7,866 nt of DNA from JBHPCZ01 sp042573625 (GTDB lineage: Bacteria; Desulfobacterota; Desulfobacteria; Desulfobacterales; UBA11574), in NCBI GenBank assembly GCA_042573625.1, contig JBHPCZ010000141.1, positions 1 through 7,866 on the forward strand, read 5' to 3'. Positions within the stretch are counted from its first letter, which is position 1; every line of letters begins with the position of its first letter. A program made the translations under genes and the position numbers. The notes under the pieces were generated by a model. The model worked only from the letters and a program-made list of their open reading frames with translations. It was not told the DNA's origin and did not search any database. Below are positions 1-6,275 of this stretch, piece after piece.

Positions 1-17
1 GGTTGGAGATAAAATAG

Positions 18-1148
18 TTGATAAGATTGACCCTCTGTCTGATGGAAGGAAACGAAGCGATCGCTCTGGGCGCAATCGCCTCCGGCTGCCGCTTCTTCGC
101 CGGATACCCGATTACGCCGGCAACGACAATTTTTACAAACATGCTCGAGCGCTTGCCGCCGCTGGGCGGTATCTGCCTGCAAGGTGAAGATGAAATCGCT
201 TCCATCGGATACTGTCTGGGGGCCTCTATGGCGGGGGTGAAGGCGATGACGGCGACATCCGGGCCAGGCATCAGCCTGTACAGCGAACATATTTCCTTTG
301 CCATCGGAAGCGATATACCCATCGTGATTGTCGATGTACAGAGACTGGGGCCTTCCACCGGCTCCGCCACCCGTGGTGCGGACGGCGACATACATTTTCT
401 CCGCTGGGGAAACAGCGGTGGGCTGCCGGTCATTGTTCTGGCCCCGGTGGACGTAAAGGACTGCTATAAATTAACCACAGAGGCCTTTAATCTTGCCGAA
501 GAATTCAGATGCCCGGTATTCATCGCTTCGAACAAAGAGATTGCGATGACCCGGGAGAGCATAGACATGGACGCGCTCGCCGTTCCTCAAATAAAAGAAC
601 GCGCGGCACCACCTCCCGACACCCCCCCTCTTCCCTTTGGCGCAGTGAACGATCTCGGGGTCCCTTACTTTTTACCCATCGGCGGGGAAGCACTTGTCCG
701 CCAGACCTCTTCGACCCACGGTCCGGACGGCTACATTACCACTGACCCTGAAGAAATTTCACAAAATCAAAACCGGCTGAACAGAAAACTGCTGTCCGCT
801 GTTGAACGATTCTCTTTTTATGAAACATATATGGGACCTGAAGCCGATACCCTTGTTATTTCCTACGGCGTCAGCGCCCGGGCGACAAAAGCGGTTTTCA
901 AGGATCAGAAAGAAAATGAAAAACCCATATCTCTTCTTGTTTTAAAAACCCTCTGGCCGGTACCCGAGAAATTGATCAGGGAAACAGCGCAAAATTTCAA
1001 ACGCGTCATTGTCGTGGAAATGAACCTCGGTCAGTATATCCGAGAGGTCGAACGTATCCTTCCGAACACCAAAATCGATTTTCTGGGTCGGATGGACGGC
1101 AGGCTGATCACACCGCAACAGATCGAGGAGGCAATTGTCCATGCATAG
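18..1148 (+). CDS. korA: 2-oxoacid:ferredoxin oxidoreductase, alpha subunit
   Basis: This is the alpha subunit of a thiamine-diphosphate-dependent 2-oxoacid:ferredoxin oxidoreductase. These cytoplasmic enzymes convert a 2-oxoacid plus CoA to acyl-CoA and CO2 with reduction of ferredoxin, or run in reverse. The N-terminal family motif GYPITP is at residues 29-34, preceded by EGNEAIALGAIASG. The family stretch QRLGPSTGSATRGADGD follows at about residues 108-124, and the C-terminal domain (about 275-376) has the usual SYG and WP segments. At 376 residues it is normal length for an alpha subunit with no gamma domain fused to it. The start is uncertain. TTG at 18 has a GGAG 9 bases upstream and gives the short N-terminal extension usual in the family. 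ATG at 42 aligns with MEGNEA but has no clear ribosome binding site. It overlaps the next gene by 8 bp, so the two form one operon. A ferredoxin-like subunit gene may lie just upstream, outside the window. The substrate (2-oxoglutarate, branched-chain or other) cannot be read from the sequence, so the symbol is a family-level label. Confidence 0.9.
   Translation: MIRLTLCLMEGNEAIALGAIASGCRFFAGYPITPATTIFTNMLERLPPLGGICLQGEDEIASIGYCLGASMAGVKAMTATSGPGISLYSEHISFAIGSDIPIVIVDVQRLGPSTGSATRGADGDIHFLRWGNSGGLPVIVLAPVDVKDCYKLTTEAFNLAEEFRCPVFIASNKEIAMTRESIDMDALAVPQIKERAAPPPDTPPLPFGAVNDLGVPYFLPIGGEALVRQTSSTHGPDGYITTDPEEISQNQNRLNRKLLSAVERFSFYETYMGPEADTLVISYGVSARATKAVFKDQKENEKPISLLVLKTLWPVPEKLIRETAQNFKRVIVVEMNLGQYIREVERILPNTKIDFLGRMDGRLITPQQIEEAIVHA
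1125..1131 (+). promoter_or_regulatory. ribosome binding site of the beta-gamma subunit gene
   Basis: GAGGAGG lies inside the 3' end of the alpha gene, 9 bases before the ATG at 1141. It is only 3 bases before the in-frame TTG at 1135, which is too close. The spacing therefore favours ATG 1141 as the start of the second gene and indicates translational coupling across the 8-bp overlap. Confidence 0.75.
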
Positions 1149-2442
1149 CCTTTTAAATAAAAGCCGGCCACCGATCTTCTGCCCTGGGTGTGCCCATGAA
1201 CGCGTTGCCCGGGCCCTTGACGCAACTTTTCAGAATATGGATCTCAAAGGCAATCAAATCGCTATTGTCAGCGACATCGGATGCTCAGGACTTTTTGACA
1301 CGTTTTTCCACACCCACGCCTTTCACGGCCTTCATGGCCGAGCACTGACGTATGCAGCCGGCCTCAAACTGGCCCGACCTGAGTTAAACGTTCTTGTCAT
1401 CATGGGAGATGGCGGTCTGGGTATCGGGGGGGCACACCTTCTTGCGGCATGTCGCCGAAACCTCGACATAACCCTTCTGGTATTAAACAACTTCAACTTT
1501 GGTATGACCGGCGGTCAGTTTTCCGTAACCACCCCCCAAGATGCTCAGGTGGGATCCGGTTTTCTTAACCGGCTTGAGCATCCGATGGATCTCTGCCGTG
1601 TGTCATTTTCCGCAGGTGCCGCCTATGTGAGCCGGTGTTCCAGCTATGAGAAAGATCTATCAGAAGAGATGGAAAAAGCGATCCGTTTTGAAGGTTTTTC
1701 CATTATCGACATCTGGGGCGTATGTCCCGGGCGGTATACGAAACGCAATCGTCTGACGCCGAAAATAATTGAGCAATCAATCGCCGAACTACCGCCCGCA
1801 AAAGGTCCGGTCACTGAAAACATTAAGGAGGAATACGGTCGCCATTATCGTGAACTGGCCGCCGGGAAAATACCGATTCCCCCACCGGCCTGTATTGAAG
1901 CGATATTCGATCCACCAACACGGGTCAGACAGGAAGTCGTTATTCTGGGCAGCGCCGGACAACGCATTATCACCGCCGGTGAGATTCTGTGCCTTGCCGG
2001 CCTTACTGCCGGCGTAAACGTGACGCAGAAGAATGATTACGATATTACCGTACTCAGAGGCCCGTCCATAAGTGAGGTCATTCTGTCTCCAGAAGAGATC
2101 GATTTTACCGGAATTGACAGACCTAATATAATCCTGGTTCTGAGCCAGGAAGGGGTGGATCGCCGAAGATATCTCTTTGATCATCTTGATCAGGATGCTA
2201 CCATCATCCAGGTCTCGGGCATAGAGGTACCGACCAGCAACGCAACACTGCATCAGGCGGATTTCAAGGCCCAGAAAATCAAGACCGGTGACTGGGCCCT
2301 TGCCGCCCTCTCTATTCTTGCCAAACTCAACAGAGGGATTCATATGGACATGCTCAAGGCCGCCCTAAACATCAAGTTCAAGGGAACAATCCTGGCATCT
2401 GCTCTGGAACTGATAGATCGAGTTAACACAATCAAATCGTAG
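1141..2442 (+). CDS. korB: 2-oxoacid:ferredoxin oxidoreductase, beta subunit fused to gamma-type domain
   Basis: The N-terminal part (about residues 10-205) is the thiamine-diphosphate-binding beta subunit. It has CPGCAH at 14-19, the GDGG cofactor motif at 89-92 and NFGMTGGQ at 119-126. Cys14, Cys17, Cys48 and Cys195 sit in the pattern that ligates the single [4Fe-4S] cluster in beta subunits of archaeal-type enzymes. From about residue 264 a second domain follows, matching the gamma/POR family: QEVVILGSAGQ, then LRGPSISEVILS and a later ALAALSILAKL helix. A stand-alone beta subunit is usually about 280-300 residues and gamma about 180, so the 433-residue length fits a beta-gamma fusion. The gamma glycine motif is degenerate: GSAGQR replaces the usual GxGGQG. 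With the alpha subunit this completes the alpha, beta and gamma parts in two genes; no ferredoxin (delta) subunit is visible. The start ATG 1141 was chosen for its GAGGAGG site; TTG 1135 would add two residues. No terminator is obvious after the stop. Confidence 0.9.
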   Translation: MHSLLNKSRPPIFCPGCAHERVARALDATFQNMDLKGNQIAIVSDIGCSGLFDTFFHTHAFHGLHGRALTYAAGLKLARPELNVLVIMGDGGLGIGGAHLLAACRRNLDITLLVLNNFNFGMTGGQFSVTTPQDAQVGSGFLNRLEHPMDLCRVSFSAGAAYVSRCSSYEKDLSEEMEKAIRFEGFSIIDIWGVCPGRYTKRNRLTPKIIEQSIAELPPAKGPVTENIKEEYGRHYRELAAGKIPIPPPACIEAIFDPPTRVRQEVVILGSAGQRIITAGEILCLAGLTAGVNVTQKNDYDITVLRGPSISEVILSPEEIDFTGIDRPNIILVLSQEGVDRRRYLFDHLDQDATIIQVSGIEVPTSNATLHQADFKAQKIKTGDWALAALSILAKLNRGIHMDMLKAALNIKFKGTILASALELIDRVNTIKS

Positions 2443-2864
2443 CTATGAAAAGATGATTTTAAAATAGTCAAAAACAGGATTTATTGAGTTTAACAATGAC
2501 TATTATACGATATCTGCAATAATCCTGAAATTGAAATACTTGCAATATATATTTAATTCAGCTGTAGTTGTGATTATGGCATGGTATCTTGAATTTGATA
2601 TTGAAGGAATCAATCAAAGGATAAAGGAGAAGAATCCCCTTTTAAAAGCAAAAAAACTGAGATTGTTAATGTTTTGTGACGGCTGGGGATGAGTAGCAAC
2701 ATATTGTGCCGATAGTGATGCGGCAGCAAGCCTCAAACGACTCCATCCAATATAGACCCAAATACAGAATGAAGATCGTAATGTCAATCCGGCAATTAGC
2801 TTAATATCGGTTGGAAATAGTGGATTTTGAATATAAGAAGCCTGTCTTCCCGCTCAAGATTTTT
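2443..2864. other. AT-rich intergenic stretch without a recognisable gene
   Basis: There is no intact gene and no convincing terminator after the oxidoreductase operon. The longest open stretch I traced by eye on the plus strand is a 38-codon frame at 2576-2692 starting with ATG; it has no ribosome binding site and no family resemblance that I recognise. A weak 7-bp inverted repeat (GAAGCCT at 2837-2843, AGGCTTC at 2873-2879) overlaps the end of the adjoining transposase remnant. The stretch may be decayed DNA left by the same insertion, but nothing in it shows this directly. Confidence 0.5.
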
Positions 2865-3256
2865 TTAAAAGTAGGCTTCGGTATGATAATCAGAGTTCCT
2901 GATGTAATCATCCGCACTGGGTTCCCGGCTGCTCGTCATATGCGTGGAAAAGTCGATGGGCGGGGCCCTCCAGAGGCGGGTAAACATTGGCAAGAGGCCG
3001 AGGCTTTCTTTTTATATCCCACAGCCCCAAGTGTTTAAGGATTTTTTTGATGACATCCTCATTTTCTATGAAGGTAATTACCCGCATCAACCCTTGGCAC
3101 TTGACACAAGTAAGTGGGTCAACCTCATAATTTTTTTTGTATCAACCTTGCCCAATTTTTCCGGAATTCCTTCGGACTCAGCACCGGCTCCAAAACACAG
3201 GATATTTGGTAATCTGCCTGAGTCTTTTTTCGCCGGCCCTCATGCCTTGCATATTC
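2865..3256 (-). pseudogene. C-terminal remnant of an IS91-family transposase, frameshifted
   Basis: Reading the minus strand from about 3256 down, three frames joined end to end give the C-terminus typical of IS91-type (Y2/HUH) transposases. The first frame (about 3256-3139) encodes GRRKKTQ, then CVLEP and SPKEFRKNWARLIQK. After a frameshift in the A-run complementary to 3131-3138, the second frame encodes YEVDPLTCVKCQG, then RVITFIENEDVIKKILKHLGLW, which carries the CxxC pair of the family. A further frameshift between about 2911 and 2960 leads to EPSADDYI and ends EAYF followed by TAA at 2865-2867. Only about 130 codons remain of a transposase normally near 400 residues, and the N-terminal catalytic domain is absent. 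The identification rests on recalled family motifs and was not searched. It is a dead remnant and shows past mobile-element activity between the operon and the surface-protein genes. Confidence 0.75.
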
Positions 3257-3453
3257 GGAAAACTCGGCAATCGCTCAACTTAGGTTCAAGTATCAGACAA
3301 TTACGTGTTTTGGTTGTTTGAAAAATGATATCATCGTTCATTCAGTTAATGGGTTTGGCATTTTTCGATTGCCTGGGTAAGTCTGCAGGGTCAAAAAGAT
3401 AGTGAAATTTGTCAGATACATTGCCAATTTGCGAATATGGCAGTGCCAAATGT

Positions 3454-3460
3454 GAGGAGA
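3454..3460 (+). promoter_or_regulatory. ribosome binding site of the MopE/RCC1-like protein gene
   Basis: GAGGAGA lies 4 bases before TTG 3465 and is the best purine-rich site in the area. The in-frame ATG at 3486 has only a looser GGAAAG about 10 bases upstream. Both starts leave the signal peptide intact, so the choice does not change the mature protein. Confidence 0.5.
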
Positions 3461-3464
3461 TCCT

Positions 3465-5768
3465 TTGAAAGGAAAGAAAAAAACGATGAAAATAACAATA
3501 AAGACCAGTGGGACGTATGAATTCAACAAGCTAATAAAGTCAACTTTTTTTGTGGCTGTTTTTGTTGCGATCATTTTTTCATCACTTGTGGGATACACCG
3601 CATCTAATAATTCACATTCTTCTCACGGGCGGAATGATCCATCCCCTAAATGTATTCATCAGCTGTACAATAAAGATTTGGTAGATGTTAAATCAAACAT
3701 TGTGTGGCAGAGGGAAAGATCCGCATGGCGCAGTTGGGAAGGGGGGAAGGAATATTGTTCTGCGTTGGAAGATGGCGGTTTAAAGGAATGGCGACTACCG
3801 ACGGAAAAAGAGTATGAGAGCCTTCTTGAGGGGTGTGAATATATTGACAAAGGCTATACGCGCTGCAACTCAAGTGCCGGCAACCCTGTCTCAAAAAATT
3901 GGCCGCACAGGGGAAAATATTGGACACAAACATTGAAGGAAATTCAATCCCGAAGGGGAACAATAAAGGCGGTTGTATATTTTGAAGATAAATCCGGCAA
4001 TTATAATTACCTGAAAGATAAGCCGAATTATCATAACTGGTATCTGTATGCCCGTTGCGTACACGATGTTAGTGACGAAGACAATGATCAGTCCATGAAT
4101 TATAATGACTGTGAAGACTCAAACCCTGCTGTTAATTCGAATGCTGAGGAAATTTGTGATGGCATAGACAATGATTGTGATTGCGAAGTCGATGAGGGAT
4201 TCGACGAAGATGCAGACGGGTATGCAATATGCCGGGGAGATTGTAATGATAAAAACGGTGCCGTCCATCCCAATGCCAAAGAAGCGTACGATAATTTGGA
4301 TAACAATTGCGATGGAAAAGTGGATGAGGGATTTGACAAGGACAAAGACAATTATGAAAGGTGGCAAGGCGATTGTGATGACGGCAATTCCGAGATCAAT
4401 CCAAACGCCTGGGAGGTCTGCGACGGTCTGGACAACGAATGCAATGGAGAAATTGATGATGGATTTGATGAAGACCGAGATGGTTATTCAATATGTCAAA
4501 AAGACTGTGATGACAAAAATAATGCCGTCTATCCCAATGCTGAAGAAATCTGCGACGGCCTGGACAACGACTGTAATGGAGAAATTGATGAAGGGTTTGA
4601 TAAAGATGGAGACGGTTACGCAACGTGTGGCGGTTACGACTGTAATGACCAAGTTGCAGGCGTTCATCCCGATGCTGTTGAGGACCCGTGTGACGGTATA
4701 GACAACAACTGTAATGGGGTAGTTGATATTGACGCGCTGCCGGATGTTACTGTGGGGCATTTTCACGCATGTGCACTCAAGATCGATGGGACTGTTATAT
4801 GCTGGGGTGATAATTCTTTTGGCCAGACATCAATACCGAAAGACGCGAAAGGGAAACCATTCGTGTTTAAACAAATCGATGCCGGCATGAATCACACCTG
4901 CGGGGTTGTTGCAGGAGGCGAAGGTGATGCAGAAGGCAGCGTCAATCAACATGAAGGAGATGTCGTCTGCTGGGGAAAGAATACATCCTGTCAGTCTTCA
5001 AACCGTGATATTTATGATAACTGCAGAGATTCAAACGTACATCCGGGATTTTTTAAACAGGTGAGCGCTGGGCCTACCAATACCTGTGCCGTCTATCGAG
5101 ACAGTCATTCATTTATATGCTGGGGCGATACGGAAGCCAAAGTGAATATATCGAGCACCACCGATTATACCCCCTTATATATTGGGGCCGGATATAATCA
5201 TGCCTGCCTGCTGTTAAGCGATGGAGATAATGAGCATGTAATGTGCTGGGGAAGTGGACTGAGGGGATATGGTAATTATCTAAATGTTCCGGAAGGCGCA
5301 CCAGAGGATGCCGGTTCAGATGATGGTTACTGGGCGGAAGTGGACTACGGGCAGATGAAAGTAAAATATCAAAGTATTTGCGGACTGAAAAAAAATGACA
5401 CTAAAATAGATTGCTGGGGGTCGATCTGCGACGAATGCCTTTTGTATAACGGTCCTGATAAGGGACATGAAACAGCATTTGTATCCATAACCGTGGGCGA
5501 AAGGCACGCCTGTGGCATTACACCGGATAATAAGATTGTATGCTGGGGGGAAAATAAACACTGCAAGGCATCCGGTAATAACGATGTCCACTGTAACGGT
5601 GATGGCACGTTCTCCCGTGAGGGATCCTATGCCAAAGTCAGTGCAGGTTATAACAATACCTGTGCCGTAAAAATCGACGGGGCGGTCGAATGTTGGGGGA
5701 TGTCCAAATCGGGCGGTGATATAACCGATGTGCCTCAAGAATTGGGGGCAATATGTAATCATCGATAA
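3465..5768 (+). CDS. secreted protein: DUF1566-like domain, five MopE-type repeats, seven RCC1-like repeats
   Basis: The N-terminus is an export signal: a Lys-rich start, a hydrophobic core at about residues 27-43 (FFVAVFVAIIFSSLVG) and a likely cleavage near YTA-SN at 45-46. Residues about 62-200 resemble the DUF1566/Lcl_C domain, with W..G..YC at 91-98, LKEWRLPTEKEYESL at 106-120 and the closing YARCVHD at 195-201. Residues 204-423 are five Asp/Cys-rich repeats of about 44 residues of the MopE putative metal-binding type, with DxDxDG loops, CDGLDNDCNGEIDEG and YPNAEE segments. Residues about 428-760 hold seven copies of a HxCxL...CWG motif, the bacterial RCC1-like repeat. The protein ends soon after the seventh copy, with no sortase, PEP-CTERM or other anchor motif. 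A secreted or surface protein with metal (probably Ca2+) binding and a ligand-binding propeller is the best inference; no enzymatic role is visible. ATG 3486 is an alternative start. The gene stands alone between two long intergenic stretches and is AT-richer than the oxidoreductase genes. Confidence 0.85.
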   Translation: MKGKKKTMKITIKTSGTYEFNKLIKSTFFVAVFVAIIFSSLVGYTASNNSHSSHGRNDPSPKCIHQLYNKDLVDVKSNIVWQRERSAWRSWEGGKEYCSALEDGGLKEWRLPTEKEYESLLEGCEYIDKGYTRCNSSAGNPVSKNWPHRGKYWTQTLKEIQSRRGTIKAVVYFEDKSGNYNYLKDKPNYHNWYLYARCVHDVSDEDNDQSMNYNDCEDSNPAVNSNAEEICDGIDNDCDCEVDEGFDEDADGYAICRGDCNDKNGAVHPNAKEAYDNLDNNCDGKVDEGFDKDKDNYERWQGDCDDGNSEINPNAWEVCDGLDNECNGEIDDGFDEDRDGYSICQKDCDDKNNAVYPNAEEICDGLDNDCNGEIDEGFDKDGDGYATCGGYDCNDQVAGVHPDAVEDPCDGIDNNCNGVVDIDALPDVTVGHFHACALKIDGTVICWGDNSFGQTSIPKDAKGKPFVFKQIDAGMNHTCGVVAGGEGDAEGSVNQHEGDVVCWGKNTSCQSSNRDIYDNCRDSNVHPGFFKQVSAGPTNTCAVYRDSHSFICWGDTEAKVNISSTTDYTPLYIGAGYNHACLLLSDGDNEHVMCWGSGLRGYGNYLNVPEGAPEDAGSDDGYWAEVDYGQMKVKYQSICGLKKNDTKIDCWGSICDECLLYNGPDKGHETAFVSITVGERHACGITPDNKIVCWGENKHCKASGNNDVHCNGDGTFSREGSYAKVSAGYNNTCAVKIDGAVECWGMSKSGGDITDVPQELGAICNHR
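4074..4733 (+). repeat. five tandem MopE-type metal-binding repeats (about 132 bp each)
   Basis: Five in-frame units span residues 204-246, 247-290, 291-334, 335-378 and 379-423. The consensus is D-x-D-x-D-G-Y ... D-C-D-D ... YPNAEE-I-CDGLDNDCNGEIDEGF. The acidic DxDxDG loops resemble calcium-binding EF-hand or thrombospondin type-3 loops. The third and fourth copies are also close at DNA level around their CDGLDN segments. Copy 2 has lost the first Cys of CDG (AYDN instead), copy 1 reads CDC instead of CNG, and copy 3 has a broken acidic loop and no Cys before GDC. Confidence 0.8.
4746..5744 (+). repeat. seven RCC1-like repeats forming one predicted seven-bladed propeller
   Basis: Seven units each carry a first Cys and a later Cys-Trp-Gly. 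The pairs are Cys436/446, 479/502, 541/552, 581/594, 639/650, 683/693 and 733/743. CWG spacing is 42-56 residues, in the range of the roughly 50-residue RCC1 unit. RCC1-fold proteins have seven blades, so the array is complete in one chain. The paired Cys in an exported protein suggest one disulfide per blade, which is inference. Confidence 0.8.
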
Positions 5769-6182
5769 GAAAAAACAAGGCTCCGGATTTGTGATCGAGG
5801 ATGGGGGGGACCCTAATCGCCACCGGACAAAGATGATGAAAGTAACAGTGTTGAAATACCACTTTTTATAAGCCAAGAACGTGGGCCTGCGGTGTTTCTT
5901 TTTTCCAAATTTCGGGTATTTACAGTATGTTTGGTAAAAATGCCTTCTTGACATAATGCCTATTATCGGCAATATCAATTCCATTGGTGGATTTTCCGCA
6001 TTCTAGTTGATGTGTGGAACCTGATCACACTATATATTGGTGGACACTCTGCTGCCTCACACAACCGCAAATTTTTCCTGATTTGTTCTTTAAAAGGGAA
6101 TTCTTATCAACTGTTTTTTATACATCGTTGGAAGAAGGAAAAAAATATAACCTAACATTTAAAATATAAACACCTAAACGGA

Positions 6183-6208
6183 ATGAATCCGGTTTTTCAC
6201 GGATTCAT
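6183..6208 (+). promoter_or_regulatory. leader hairpin 1 (9-bp perfect stem)
   Basis: ATGAATCCG at 6183-6191 pairs perfectly with CGGATTCAT at 6200-6208 around an 8-base loop, GTTTTTCA. The bases after it (AAATAG) are not a U-tract, so it is not a classical intrinsic terminator in the plus direction. Confidence 0.6.
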
Positions 6209-6215
6209 AAATAGA

Positions 6216-6228
6216 GCGGCGAAGCCGC
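6216..6228 (+). promoter_or_regulatory. leader hairpin 2 (GC-rich 5-bp stem)
   Basis: GCGGC at 6216-6220 pairs with GCCGC at 6224-6228 around a GAA triloop. It is short but fully GC, and sits 7 bases after hairpin 1 and 5 bases before hairpin 3. No U-tract follows. Confidence 0.5.
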
Positions 6229-6233
6229 ATTAT

Positions 6234-6260
6234 ATGTAAAATTGCAAATGAATTTTACAT
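6234..6260 (+). promoter_or_regulatory. leader hairpin 3 (10-bp perfect stem next to the ribosome binding site)
   Basis: ATGTAAAATT at 6234-6243 pairs perfectly with AATTTTACAT at 6251-6260 around GCAAATG. The stem ends two bases before the AAGGAG ribosome binding site at 6263-6268. As RNA it could gate translation or protect the transcript; as DNA it could be an operator. Confidence 0.6.
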
Positions 6261-6262
6261 TA

Positions 6263-6268
6263 AAGGAG
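6263..6268 (+). promoter_or_regulatory. ribosome binding site of the golvesin-like protein gene
   Basis: AAGGAG lies 7 bases before ATG 6276. The in-frame ATGs at 6306 and 6312 have no comparable site, so this decides the start. Confidence 0.75.
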
Positions 6269-6275
6269 AGATCAT

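Larger units (their letters stand above)
5769..6275 (+). other. 507-bp intergenic leader with three terminal hairpins
   Basis: No coding region is supported here; the open frames on the minus strand at 5316-5984 and nearby are antisense to the upstream gene and encode nothing that I recognise. No canonical terminator follows the stop at 5768, though there is a seven-G run at about 5803-5809. The first 400 bases show nothing that I can name. The last 95 bases hold three successive hairpins and a strong ribosome binding site. Confidence 0.55.

Noticed and set aside
1789..2343. 184-codon minus-strand open frame
   Set aside because: It is antisense to the well-supported gamma-type domain and shows no family features.
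2576..2692. 38-codon plus-strand frame starting ATG
   Set aside because: There is no ribosome binding site, no recognisable family, and it lies in AT-rich DNA where such frames arise by chance.
3356..3373. Sigma-54-like promoter (TGGCAT ... TTGC) upstream of the MopE/RCC1-like gene
   Set aside because: The GG and GC dinucleotides are 12 bases apart, whereas the -24/-12 promoter requires 10.
4100..4766. Several overlapping open frames on both strands across the MopE-type repeats
   Set aside because: They are low-complexity shadows of the tandem repeat, with repeated residues typical of out-of-frame translation.
5316..5984. 222-codon minus-strand open frame
   Set aside because: Mostly antisense to the RCC1-like repeats; the part beyond 5768 shows nothing recognisable.
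6183..6208. Hairpin 1 as an intrinsic terminator of the upstream gene
   Set aside because: No U-tract follows, and it lies more than 400 bases after the stop codon.
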